Below, piece after piece: positions 15,861-24,381 of a DNA stretch of 64,000 bases. The stretch lies in the NCBI GenBank assembly GCA_022846095.1, contig AP025583.1, forward strand, positions 1,054,001-1,118,000, given 5' to 3'. A model generated the notes under the pieces. That model was not told where the DNA came from. It saw only the letters and a program-made list of their open reading frames with translations, and searched no databases. The position numbers were made by a program, and so were the translations under genes. The DNA comes from Oscillospiraceae bacterium. GTDB lineage: Bacteria; Bacillota; Clostridia; Oscillospirales; Oscillospiraceae. Numbering within the stretch: position 1 is the stretch's first letter; the number at the start of each line of letters is the position of its first letter.

Positions 15861-17741
15861 TTACTTGTTCTCGCCGCCGTTGTTGCGCTTCTTGGTGGCG
15901 AAGTAGACGCCGGCGCCGATGGCGATGACGGCGATGACCACGATGACGACGATCAGCGCGGTGTTGCTGGACTGCGCGGGGGCCTCGGGCGCCGCGGTGG
16001 GGGCAGTGGTGGGAGCGGCGGTGGGGGCGGGCGCGGCAGTGGGCTCGGCGGTGGGCTCGGGCTCGGCGGTCTCACCGGCGAGCATGGCGGCGTCTCTCAG
16101 AGACGGGCCGCCGAAGTCGACCTGCTCCAGCCAATCCTTGGGGTAGCCCAGGTTGGTGTTGGCGCCGTCCGCGTCGAGCTGACGGCCGTCATAGTAGCTG
16201 CCGACCAGCTGCCAGGCAAAATCCCACCAGCCGTCGAAGACCATGTTCATGTTGTCGTTGGTGTACTTGGTGACGTACTCCACGGCCTTGGCGGGATCCT
16301 GCTCGAAGAGGGCGACGGCCTCGGCCTCGATCTTGTCCTGATCGGCGAAGAAGGTATCCTCGTAGCTGGCCTTCTTCTCGCGGATGTCCTTGTACATGGC
16401 GTCCCAGCGCAGGTTGGCCCAGTTGTTCACGAAGTTGAAGGCCCACCAGGCGGAGTCGGGGTCGAACTTGTGGCGCAGGCCGGAGGACCAGGCCTCGGGC
16501 ACCTCGGTGGTGCCGCAGTACACGGGCACGTACACGGTGGTGTCGGGGGCGTCCTCGCCGAACCACAGCACGCCGCCGACGGGGTCAGGCAGCCAGGAGC
16601 GGCTCTGGGAAACGAAGCTGTAGGAGCAGCCGTTGATGGCGATCTCGCGCTCGAAGCCGTAGGGGGTGCCGGCCGTCTCGTCGGTCTTCTGGTCGTTCTT
16701 GACGCTCCAGCGCACGGGGGAGTGGAACGGGCCGGCGGCCAGGCCGGTGGTCATGTCGTAGTCGGTGCCCTCGTAGTGGTCGGAGTAGATGGTCATGATG
16801 TCTCTGGGGGTGAGCTTGGTGTCGGGCTTAATGGTGAACGGATACTGCATGTCGGAGGCGTTGTTGTAGATGGGCAGGTCCAGCGAAGGGGCCATCAGGC
16901 TGAACACGCGCCACTCGCGGCGGCTGCAGTTAAAGGAAGTGGGGCTCTCGCGGGGGTCGAACAGCTTGGAGAAGTCGAACTCCTCGCCCTGCTTCCACCA
17001 GCCCATCTCCTCGGGCAGCTTGGTGATGTCGGTGGACCACATGGTGTTCTCAGTGTCGTTAAAGTCGATGACGCCGGTGCGGGAGCGGTTGGCGCCCACA
17101 AAGGCCTGGTCGTCGGGGATCCGCTTGGCAACCCAGTGGGCGCCGGGGCGGCCGCTCTCAGGGGTCCAGGTGGTGCCGCCGCCGCAGATCTCAAACACCC
17201 AGGCTTCCTCGGTGTCGCCGATGATCAGGCACTCGCCGCCGTCGCAGTAGCCGTACTGCTCGGCCAGGGCGCCGATGGTCTTGATGAAGTCACGGGCGGT
17301 GGCGGCGCGCTGCAGGCCCAGCATCTCCAGGTTGGCGATGACGAACATGCCCTTGGTGCTGTACATCTCGTCTCTGCCGCTCCAGGTGTGCTCGCCAATC
17401 ATGAGCTGCTTCTCGTTCATAAACGGGTAGGCAATATTAAAGTAGGTATAGGTTTCGGCGGCCTGGGGGATTTCGCCCACCTTTACGGCCTCCATGCCGG
17501 GCATGGTGGCGTAGCAGGGATCGTTGTAGATCTCCACCATCTCGCCCTCCGCGTGGGTGCCGCCGGGGACGACGACGATGCGGTTGTCATACCATCCGTC
17601 GCAGGTGTGGGAGATCATGACCGAACCGTCCGCCGTGGCGTCTTTGCCGACGCCGGTAGAGGTACAGGCCAGTGTGGAGCTCATCCCCACAACAATGATC
17701 AGCGCAAGGACGACTGAAGCCAATCTTCTGAACCGTTTCAT
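15861..17741 (-). CDS. C69-family dipeptidase with C-terminal membrane anchor, copy 2
   Basis: A 626-residue C69 peptidase with the same architecture as copy 1: signal sequence, ACTSTGVGKDATADGS with nucleophile Cys26, EICGGGTTWTPESG, a Thr/Ala/Pro-rich spacer (about 555-590) and a C-terminal helix (ALIVVIVVIAVIAIGAGVYF) before KKRNNGGENK. It is about two-thirds identical to copy 1 by eye, clearly older than the divergence of the neighbouring genes, so the two enzymes may have different dipeptide preferences. GGAGGGG precedes the ATG at 17741. First gene of the second cassette. Confidence 0.88.
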   Translation of the reverse strand: MKRFRRLASVVLALIIVVGMSSTLACTSTGVGKDATADGSVMISHTCDGWYDNRIVVVPGGTHAEGEMVEIYNDPCYATMPGMEAVKVGEIPQAAETYTYFNIAYPFMNEKQLMIGEHTWSGRDEMYSTKGMFVIANLEMLGLQRAATARDFIKTIGALAEQYGYCDGGECLIIGDTEEAWVFEICGGGTTWTPESGRPGAHWVAKRIPDDQAFVGANRSRTGVIDFNDTENTMWSTDITKLPEEMGWWKQGEEFDFSKLFDPRESPTSFNCSRREWRVFSLMAPSLDLPIYNNASDMQYPFTIKPDTKLTPRDIMTIYSDHYEGTDYDMTTGLAAGPFHSPVRWSVKNDQKTDETAGTPYGFEREIAINGCSYSFVSQSRSWLPDPVGGVLWFGEDAPDTTVYVPVYCGTTEVPEAWSSGLRHKFDPDSAWWAFNFVNNWANLRWDAMYKDIREKKASYEDTFFADQDKIEAEAVALFEQDPAKAVEYVTKYTNDNMNMVFDGWWDFAWQLVGSYYDGRQLDADGANTNLGYPKDWLEQVDFGGPSLRDAAMLAGETAEPEPTAEPTAAPAPTAAPTTAPTAAPEAPAQSSNTALIVVIVVIAVIAIGAGVYFATKKRNNGGENK

Positions 17742-17819
17742 TTTTTCCCCTCCATAGTTGTTTTGCCATTGTTGCCAGGAGCGGTCAAGCGCCGTGAATG
17801 GCGAAGCCGGGCGCGCCTG

Positions 17820-18196
17820 ACTATATCATAAAATGGCGGCACTCCATACTATTTCTGTACACACGCAAAAAAAGTAGAGAATCCCGCCATAATACAAACG
17901 AAATCAAATGCAATTGTCCGCTGCTCACATGCTTTTGCAACCAATGATGCATAATTAAATGAATAACAGCGCTTTGGGCAGATTATAAAACCTCGGCTCC
18001 ATGTATGGTTGTGAGAATTTGGATGCCTCATCCATTCCCGGTAAAACGCTATGATTATAAAAGGGGATTTGTCAAATCAAATAAAAATTTTAAAAAAAGT
18101 TACAATGATTTAATACGATGTTAACATATGTGGATGAATAAAGCAAGCCGTTTTCTGAACATTATTTTTTGCCTTGAATACTATATACGGTATATA
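17820..18196 (-). promoter_or_regulatory. Upstream region of C69 copy 2 with conserved blocks
   Basis: A gene-free AT-rich stretch. It repeats the blocks seen before copy 1: TAAAATGGCGGC (within 17820-17840, 20 of 21 positions shared over the whole block), CCGCCATAATAC (17884-17895), ATGTTAACAT plus ATG (18118-18130), and TACTATATACGGTATATA (about 18179-18196, containing a 15-bp palindrome at 18182-18196). Spacing between blocks differs from copy 1, so the blocks and not the whole region are conserved. Confidence 0.6.
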
Positions 18197-18354
18197 ACAT
18201 ACAGTAAACCATACTGGTGGGGGTGGCGAAATTACGTCATGGCGGAAAAATACTGGATTCGCCGTGGAAAATATTAAATAACACACAAAAACTACAGATG
18301 TAGATTATTGGAATGCATGCTGTTTTCCGTGTATCAAAATACCGCGGTTTCGAT

Positions 18355-18400
18355 AAAATCCCCCCGGTGCAGGCAAATTTGACTGCGCCGGGGGGATTTG
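18355..18400 (-). terminator. Intrinsic terminator of the exonuclease gene
   Basis: Stem of AAATCCCCCCGG-type arm at 18356-18367 and its complement ending at 18399, with an imperfect inner stem and T-rich 3' side on the minus strand. Confidence 0.75.
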
Positions 18401-18409
18401 AAAAATGAA

Positions 18410-18976
18410 TCAAAAATTGCGCCGGAGGGTGGCAATGCCCCCCATGTCGTAGGTGCGCAGGAACCGGGCTATATCCAGGCCCTGATTCAGGCAGTACAGC
18501 AGGATTTCGGCGCAGGCGCGGCTGTCGCTGGCGGCGTTGTGGTGGTCCAGCTCGATCCCCAACAGCCGCGACAGGGTGTTGAGCCTGTGGTTGGGCGCGT
18601 CCGGGAGGCATGCGCGGCTCATTTGGCAGGTGCAGGCGTAGGTGGCCCGGGGCGTCCAGGGGATGCGGTAATCCCTGAGGCACTTGGCCAGTACCGCCAT
18701 GTCGAAGGGGGCGTTGTGGGCCACCAGCACCCCGCTGTCAAATATGGGCCTGAGCTCCCGCCAGAGCTCCGCGAAGTTCGGTTTGCCCGCCACCAGCTCC
18801 GGGGAGACGCCGTGGAGCTGTACGTTGAAGGCGGCAAATTCCGTCTCGGGGTCCACCAGATCGTAGCGCTCCCCGGTGATGCGCCCGCCCTCCACCACGC
18901 ACAGGCCGATGGAGCAGATCCGGTCGTTGCGCCAGTTCGGGGTTTCGGTGTCAAAGACAATGTAACGCTCGGCCAT
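18410..18976 (-). CDS. DEDDh 3'-5' exonuclease, DnaQ-like
   Basis: A 188-residue stand-alone exonuclease of the DnaQ / polymerase III epsilon family. Catalytic motifs are present: VFDTETPN (ExoI, Asp and Glu), VAHNAPFDM (ExoII) and HNAASDSRA (ExoIII, His with Asp five residues later), so it should bind two metal ions and degrade DNA or RNA 3' to 5'. No helicase or polymerase domain is attached. It is monocistronic, with its own terminator downstream. Substrate (repair, tRNA or nano-RNA) cannot be told. Confidence 0.85.
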   Translation of the reverse strand: MAERYIVFDTETPNWRNDRICSIGLCVVEGGRITGERYDLVDPETEFAAFNVQLHGVSPELVAGKPNFAELWRELRPIFDSGVLVAHNAPFDMAVLAKCLRDYRIPWTPRATYACTCQMSRACLPDAPNHRLNTLSRLLGIELDHHNAASDSRACAEILLYCLNQGLDIARFLRTYDMGGIATLRRNF

Positions 18977-19430
18977 TATGTACCCTCCTGAGGTCTTAGC
19001 GCCTCCTTATGTAGAAGCTCCATAGAGTTCACTCCACACAGTGTTCGGTCGTATACTCCCCTTTTTCACGGTATATATATATTTTACCACGAACAGAAAT
19101 CCTTGTCACCCAGTTTACCGTTGGGCCTTTGCGCAAGATTCTTGACACTACCGACCGGAGAAAGAATAAAGCAACCTTAAAAACTGCACCGCTATAATCA
19201 AAGAACAGGACCGACTGAGGCCTTATGCCCCGGAACCCATGCACGCGCAAAGATGACTGTTTGTGCCGCCGCGACAAAAGCGGTATACTGGCCTTGTCGT
19301 GGCGCCGTTTTTGCGGTTGCGCTGGGTAGCCTAATCACCTTAGCGCAGGGCTGGTGTGTTCGCAGCACACCAGCCTGCCATGACGGTTTTTATTGTCGGG
19401 TAAACCCCGCTCTTCTCCTGTTGGACATGA
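18977..19430. other. Gene-poor stretch at the left edge of the AT-rich segment
   Basis: I see no convincing gene here. It holds the left 29-bp repeat (19177-19205), a TTGACA/AATAAA-like pair near 19142-19170, and a GGCTGGTGTG hairpin around 19345-19380 just after the stop of the ABC gene. A plus-strand frame at 19253-19516 has no ribosome site or family look and overlaps the ABC gene. Confidence 0.5.
19177..19205 (+). repeat. Left direct repeat flanking the ABC-TetR segment
   Basis: A 29-bp sequence with core CTGCACCGC, matching 23935-23963 at 26 of 29 positions in the same orientation. The two copies bracket about 4.7 kb of visibly AT-richer DNA. Confidence 0.7.
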
Positions 19431-21320
19431 CTATTCCAATTCAAACGCGCCTGTATAAAGCTGGTAATAGGTACCTTTCTCCTGAATCAGCGAGTCATGG
19501 TCGCCCCGTTCTATGATTTGTCCATGATCCAGCACAATAATCGCTTTACTGTTTTTGACCGTGGACAGCCGGTGTGCAATTACAAATACGGTTCTGCCCT
19601 CCATTAGCTTGTCCATTCCTTCCTGAACAAGGAACTCTGTTCTGGTGTCAATGGAGGATGTCGCTTCATCCAATATCATGGCGGGCGGATCGGACACAGC
19701 GGCTCTTGCGATAGAAATCAGCTGCCGCTGTCCCTGCGACAGGTTGGCCCCGTTCCCGGTGAGTATCGTCTCGTATCTGTCGGGAAGCCTGCTGATAAAG
19801 CTGTCCGCGTTCGCCAGTTTAGCCGCGGCGATACATTCCTCGTCAGTGGCGTCCAGCCGGCCATAGCGGATATTATCCATGACTGTGCCGGTAAATAAAT
19901 TTACATCCTGCAGGACAACACCCAGCGATTTCCGCAGGTCGGGCTTTTTGATTTTGTTGATATTGATTCCGTCATAGCGGATTTTGCCGTCTGGAATGTC
20001 ATAAAAGGCGTTGATCAGGTTTGTAATGGTAGTTTTTCCTGCCCCGGTAGCACCTACAAATGCTATTTTCTGCCCGGGCTTTGCATAGACTGATATATTG
20101 CGAAGCACCAGTTTGTCAGGCTCATAGCCGAAATCAACATGTTCCAGCCGAATATCACCCTTTAATTCTGTATAGGTAATGCTGCCGTCGGCCTTATGGG
20201 GATGTCTCCATGCCCAAAAGCCTGTCTTTTCCCGTGTTTCTTCCAGCTCCCCTTTGCTATTCTTTTTGACTCTTACCAGGGTTACATAGCCCTCATCATG
20301 CTCGGATTCCTCATCAATCAATGCGAATACCCGTTTCGCTCCGGCAACGCCCATAGCAATCATGGAAACCTGCATGGAAGCCTGGCCAATCGTCTGGGAT
20401 AATTGTCTGGACATATTCAAAAAGGACACGATAATTCCGATCGTCATAATGCCGCTCCCACTGAAGGCCAAATTGGCTGCTCCGAGAAAAACCATGAGGC
20501 CGCCGATCGTCGCCAGCAGCACATACATCAGATTCCCCAGATTGGACAGGATCGGCATCAGGACGTTACCCGTCTGATTTGCCTTTTCTCCGTCCCGAAA
20601 CAGCTGCTCGTTCAGACGGACAAAATCCTGTTTGCACGCCTCTTCATGGCAGAATACCTTGACAACCTTCTGTCCATCCATAATTTCTTCAATATAGCCC
20701 TCCTCTTTTGCGAGGGACGCCTGCTGTTTTGTCATCGATTCGGCGCTGACGCCGCCGAACTTTTTTGTGATCAGGAGCATGATGGCCAATACTGCTGTTA
20801 CAACAAGGGTGAGATAGACACTGTAATAAAGCATCATAATATACATTACGATTACCGAAAGAATTGTCTGCAGCAAGGTTGGCAGGCTTTGTCCAATCAG
20901 CTGGCGGATCGCATCGGTATCGTTTGTATAGGTACTCATGATGTCCCCGTGTGCATGGGTATCAAAATATCGGAGGGGCAGTGTCTGCATTTTGCCGAAC
21001 ATATCATTGCGCATGTTCTTTAAGGCTCCCTGCGTGACGACCGCCATCAGACGGCTATAGATAAAAGAAGTGAACGCCCCGAACAGGTATAAAATTGCCA
21101 TTGTGACAAGAATGGATGTAAAAGTCCGTGTAACACTGGCAAATCCATTTTGGATTCCCGGTGTAATACAATCATCAATCAGTCTTTGCAAAAAGATGTT
21201 GACGGCAACAGAAGCGAGACTGCTGACTACGACGCAGACGGAGGCAATCATCAGGTGTGACCTAAAGTGGTGAAACAGGTAGGCCAGCAGCCTGCCAAAC
21301 GTGTTTTTAGTTTTCTTCAT
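19431..21320 (-). CDS. ABC exporter half-transporter, catalytically competent subunit
   Basis: A 629-residue type IV ABC half-transporter with six membrane segments (about 1-330) and a C-terminal nucleotide-binding domain. Walker A is GATGAGKTT, the signature LSQGQRQ, Walker B AMILDEAT with the catalytic Glu, and the switch histidine is in FVIAHRLST. An insertion of about 45 residues rich in charged residues (EEETREKT-type region, near 350-390) lies between the membrane and ATPase domains. It overlaps its partner at 21307-23064 by 14 bp, forming a heterodimer. Probable multidrug or peptide export. Base composition is AT-richer than neighbours. Confidence 0.88.
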   Translation of the reverse strand: MKKTKNTFGRLLAYLFHHFRSHLMIASVCVVVSSLASVAVNIFLQRLIDDCITPGIQNGFASVTRTFTSILVTMAILYLFGAFTSFIYSRLMAVVTQGALKNMRNDMFGKMQTLPLRYFDTHAHGDIMSTYTNDTDAIRQLIGQSLPTLLQTILSVIVMYIMMLYYSVYLTLVVTAVLAIMLLITKKFGGVSAESMTKQQASLAKEEGYIEEIMDGQKVVKVFCHEEACKQDFVRLNEQLFRDGEKANQTGNVLMPILSNLGNLMYVLLATIGGLMVFLGAANLAFSGSGIMTIGIIVSFLNMSRQLSQTIGQASMQVSMIAMGVAGAKRVFALIDEESEHDEGYVTLVRVKKNSKGELEETREKTGFWAWRHPHKADGSITYTELKGDIRLEHVDFGYEPDKLVLRNISVYAKPGQKIAFVGATGAGKTTITNLINAFYDIPDGKIRYDGININKIKKPDLRKSLGVVLQDVNLFTGTVMDNIRYGRLDATDEECIAAAKLANADSFISRLPDRYETILTGNGANLSQGQRQLISIARAAVSDPPAMILDEATSSIDTRTEFLVQEGMDKLMEGRTVFVIAHRLSTVKNSKAIIVLDHGQIIERGDHDSLIQEKGTYYQLYTGAFELE

Positions 21321-23064
21321 GACGTTTACCTCCGCTTGTCTGAGAAGTATAAGTTTCCCAATAAAGTCCTTCTTTCCGTAACAATTCCTGATGGGTCCCC
21401 TGCTCTGCGATTTTCCCTCCGTCCATCACAAGTATCAGGTCGGAATCCTCCACAGAAGAAACACGTTGGGCGATGATGATTTTTGTCGTGTCCGGAATTT
21501 CTTTCCGAAACGCCTTGCGGATCAGCGCGTCTGTTTTTGTATCCACAGCGGAGGTGGAGTCATCCAATATCAGAATCTTCGGCCGCTTTAACAACGCCCT
21601 TGCAATGCAGAGCCGCTGCTTTTGCCCGCCGGACACATTGCTGCCGCCTTGCTCGATGTAGGTATCATACTGCTCCGGGAATTGCCGGATAAATTCATCC
21701 GCCTGAGCCAGCCGGCACACCCTTTCGATTTCCTCATCGGTAGCGTCCTTTTTGCCCCAGCGTAGGTTCTCTTTGATCGTGCCGGAAAACAGCACATTCT
21801 TTTGCAGTACGACGGCCACTTCATTTCGCAGCGCCTCTAAATCGTATTCCCGGACATCCCTCCCGCCGACCAGCACGTTCCCTTCGGTCGCGTCATACAG
21901 CCGGGAGATCAACTGAATCAGTGATGTTTTGGAGGAACCGGTCCCGCCTAAAATGCCAATCGTCTGGCCTGGCCGAATGGCAAGGTTAATCCCTGACAGG
22001 GCGGCGCGCTTGCTCTGCTTCGCATAACGGAAAGATACATTTTCAAATACGATACTTCCGTCTGAAACCTCCTTCCGCCCGTGTTCCGGGGACTTCAAGC
22101 TGCTTTCATGGTTCAGTATCTCGCAGATGCGGTTTGCCGATTCCGCGGCCATGGAGCACATGACAAACACCATGGAAAGCATCATCAGCGACGTCAAAAT
22201 CTGAACTCCGTAATTGATGAGAGACGAAAGCTGCCCGGTAGTCAGCTCGGTTGCGCCTGTCTGGATAATCAGCTTGGCTCCCAGCAGGCTGACAAGGAAC
22301 AATGCAAAGTAAATGCAGAATATTAAAAACGGGTTATTTAATGCCAGGATTTTTTCCGCCTTCGTGAAATCCCTGCATACATCCTCAGACGCCCGTTCAA
22401 ATTTCTTCTTTTCAAAATCTTCGCGGACGAAAGTCTTTACCACACGGATAGCCGAAACATTTTCCTGCACGGAGCTGTTCAGCGCATCGTACTTTTTGAA
22501 AACCCGGTTAAAAATGGGCTTTACAATAAATATGATGGCGAATAAGACGACCGCAACAACAGGAATCATGATGAGGAAAATCAAAGACATCCTTGTGTTG
22601 ACTGTCATACTCATGACCGTAGAGAAAACCAACATGAGCGGGGTTCTTACTGCGATTCGGATCAGTACCTGATACGCATTCTGCACATTCGTAACGTCTG
22701 TGGTAAGCCTGGTTACCAAGGAGGAGGTGGAAAAGGTATCAATATCCGCAAATCCAAATTCCTGTATTTTGAAAAATATATCCTGCCGCAGATTTTTTGC
22801 AAATCCGCAGGAAGCGGTTGCAGCCTTTTTTCCTGCCGCGAAGCCAAATAGAAGGGAACACATCGCCATAATGACGAGTGCGACGCCATATTTGACAATC
22901 GGCTGCATTGAGCTGCCCGTCATTTCATCAATCAGCTCCGCCATGACAAGTGGAATCAGACATTCCAAAATGACTTCTGCCAAGACGAACAGCGGCGTCA
23001 TCAATGACGCTTTTTTGTACTGTCCGACGCTTTTGGCCAGCGTTTTAATCATGCTCACGCTCAA
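21307..23064 (-). CDS. ABC exporter half-transporter, degenerate ATPase subunit
   Basis: A 585-residue partner subunit. Walker A reads GGTGSSKTS, the signature VSGGQKQ is canonical, but Walker B is ILILDDST (Asp replaces the catalytic Glu) and the switch residue is Gln in IIAQRVSS. Such degeneration in one partner is known for heterodimeric exporters of the BmrCD / TM287-288 type, with one catalytic and one degenerate nucleotide site. The open frame begins with TTG at 23064; GTG at 23058 has the better spacing (10 nt) from AGGAG and ATG at 23052 is a third option. It is divergent from the TetR gene. Confidence 0.88.
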   Translation of the reverse strand: MSVSMIKTLAKSVGQYKKASLMTPLFVLAEVILECLIPLVMAELIDEMTGSSMQPIVKYGVALVIMAMCSLLFGFAAGKKAATASCGFAKNLRQDIFFKIQEFGFADIDTFSTSSLVTRLTTDVTNVQNAYQVLIRIAVRTPLMLVFSTVMSMTVNTRMSLIFLIMIPVVAVVLFAIIFIVKPIFNRVFKKYDALNSSVQENVSAIRVVKTFVREDFEKKKFERASEDVCRDFTKAEKILALNNPFLIFCIYFALFLVSLLGAKLIIQTGATELTTGQLSSLINYGVQILTSLMMLSMVFVMCSMAAESANRICEILNHESSLKSPEHGRKEVSDGSIVFENVSFRYAKQSKRAALSGINLAIRPGQTIGILGGTGSSKTSLIQLISRLYDATEGNVLVGGRDVREYDLEALRNEVAVVLQKNVLFSGTIKENLRWGKKDATDEEIERVCRLAQADEFIRQFPEQYDTYIEQGGSNVSGGQKQRLCIARALLKRPKILILDDSTSAVDTKTDALIRKAFRKEIPDTTKIIIAQRVSSVEDSDLILVMDGGKIAEQGTHQELLRKEGLYWETYTSQTSGGKRHEEN

Positions 23065-23115
23065 AAAACTCCTTTACTTTTTTCTGAATGACTGGTAGTA
23101 TCTTAATGTACCTTA

Positions 23116-23133
23116 GTTCATTAATCAATGAAC
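23116..23133. promoter_or_regulatory. Inverted repeat, probable TetR operator
   Basis: GTTCATT-AATC-AATGAAC, a perfect 7-bp inverted repeat with a 4-bp spacer, lies in the 160-bp divergent gap between the ABC genes and the TetR gene. Confidence 0.6.
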
Positions 23134-23226
23134 GATTATTTTTAAGGATTCATTATTCAACTCTTTTATGAAAATCGTTGAGAAAATGGAGCGGATACCA
23201 CCGGCTGATACAAAGGAGTAGAAACA

Positions 23227-23796
23227 ATGGCTGATAAGAAAGAAGATTTGAGAGTCACAAAAACGAGACGGAACATCAAAGAGGAATTTATAAAGCTGCT
23301 GAAGAAAAAGTCAATCGATAAAATTACGGTGAAGGAGCTGTGCGATAATGCGCTGATCAATAAAGGAACATTTTATCTGCACTACAGTGATATTTACTGT
23401 CTCTACAAAGAGACGATTCTGAACTACATCGAATCCTCACTGGGAGCAGTGACATACTACGAAGAGTTTTTCACGGCTCCAAGAAGTTTTATCAGCAAAT
23501 TTCTCCGCGACTTCCAACGCAGCGATTTTTTAGAGCATTTTCCTAATATGGATATGTACAAAGAGCGGTTGCCGCTGCCGCATATCATAGACGAAGCAAT
23601 CCTATCACATATTTTGGATACCAAGCTTATAGCGCCTACCATGGAAAATAAGATTAAGATTTACAGTTGTATCGCAACGATGAACGCGCCGTTAATGCAC
23701 TTCGGGATCGAGTATCAGGAGATCATTGCCAGAATATCAGGAGACTTAATAGCAAATTCTTTCAAAAAAAGCGAAGATGGAAAAACATTTGAATAA
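23227..23796 (+). CDS. TetR/AcrR-family regulator
   Basis: A 189-residue regulator with an N-terminal helix-turn-helix (KTRRNIKEEFIKLLKKK, ITVKELCDNALINKGTFYLHYSD) typical of the TetR family and a variable ligand domain of about 130 residues. AAAGGAG precedes the ATG at 23227. It is transcribed divergently from the ABC exporter pair and the inverted repeat between them is a likely binding site, so it probably represses the exporter until a substrate binds. AT-rich like the exporter genes, suggesting acquisition as a unit. Confidence 0.85.
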   Translation: MADKKEDLRVTKTRRNIKEEFIKLLKKKSIDKITVKELCDNALINKGTFYLHYSDIYCLYKETILNYIESSLGAVTYYEEFFTAPRSFISKFLRDFQRSDFLEHFPNMDMYKERLPLPHIIDEAILSHILDTKLIAPTMENKIKIYSCIATMNAPLMHFGIEYQEIIARISGDLIANSFKKSEDGKTFE

Positions 23797-23934
23797 GCGC
23801 TTTACCTTTACTACAATTTTGGTATTATACTATCGCCTTAAGTAAAGCGATTAAAATAATGGTCGCTATAAAACAAAGTATCTAAGAGTGGAGTAAAATC
23901 GGCTTTTATTGGAGACATTATCAAGTTTTTAGGG

Positions 23935-23963
23935 TTAAAATCTGCACCGCAATAAACAAAGAA
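23935..23963 (+). repeat. Right direct repeat flanking the ABC-TetR segment
   Basis: Partner of 19177-19205 (26 of 29 positions). It abuts the terminator of tRNA-Pro. Confidence 0.7.
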
Positions 23964-23998
23964 AAACCCCTCTGAAATCATTGATTTCAGAGGGGTTT
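23963..23998 (-). terminator. Intrinsic terminator of tRNA-Pro
   Basis: A 17-bp perfect stem built on ACCCCTCTGAAATC with a 3-nt loop (arms 23963-23979 and 23983-23999), ending in a T-tract on the minus strand directly behind the tRNA 3' end. Confidence 0.9.
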
Positions 23999-24074
23999 TG
24001 GTCCGAGTGGCGCGGCTCGAACGCGCGGTCTCCTGGTCCCAAACCAGGCGCGATACCAACTTCGCTACACCCGG
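23999..24074 (-). tRNA. tRNA-Pro (anticodon TGG), CCA encoded
   Basis: A 76-nt tRNA on the minus strand. The acceptor arm CCGGGTG pairs with CACTCGG (one G-U), followed by A and an encoded CCA. The anticodon stem CCTGG/CCAGG encloses loop TTTGGGA with anticodon TGG. The T arm contains GTTCGAG. A strong terminator follows. Upstream lie sequences that look like integration scars. Confidence 0.95.
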
Positions 24075-24111
24075 ATATTTAGTTTTTTCGTTTCTGGAAA
24101 TTCTGCTGTCT

Positions 24112-24254
24112 GTGGTCAAAACTGTGGTCAGAGGCAATTTTGAGGCGCTTTTCAAGCAAGGGTCAAATCCCGCAAATGCCCGTGTCCAAAAGACTTGCGG
24201 CGTTTCCGCTCCATCCTGCCCGGATAGCGGCACGGCACTCCCAAACCAGGCGCG
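24112..24254. mobile_element. Probable integration scar with partial tRNA-Pro copy
   Basis: TCCCAAACCAGGCGCG, identical to the anticodon-arm part of tRNA-Pro at 24037-24052, is repeated at 24239-24254. Between them lie two direct GTGGTCA heptamers (24112-24118 and 24124-24130), of the kind seen as arm-type sites near integrase attachment sites. No integrase gene remains. This looks like a relict att site; it is an inference from the repeats. Confidence 0.5.
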
Positions 24255-24328
24255 CTAGACCCCAGTATACAATTGTAGGCCAATAGGAAGATTACAAGCT
24301 CAACTATTATAATATATGTCCTGTGGGA

Positions 24329-24358
24329 TTGCAAGAGCGGCTTTTCGTGTGGTATGAT
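24329..24358 (+). promoter_or_regulatory. Promoter of trmB
   Basis: TTGCAA (24329-24334), an 18-bp spacer and TATGAT (24353-24358), 24 bp before the start codon. Confidence 0.6.
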
Positions 24359-24381
24359 ACGATCTGCGAGGTGAAACACAC

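Noticed and set aside
19253-19516. 87-codon plus-strand frame with a hydrophobic part at the edge of the ABC segment
   Set aside because: No ribosome site, overlaps the ABC gene end, no recognisable family.
23798-23849. CGCTTTAC/GTAAAGCG inverted repeat after the TetR gene
   Set aside because: Eight-bp arms with a 36-bp spacer and no T-tract; too weak to call a terminator or operator.
23998-24258. 86-codon plus-strand frame across tRNA-Pro
   Set aside because: It is a translation of the tRNA antisense strand and spacer, a common artefact.
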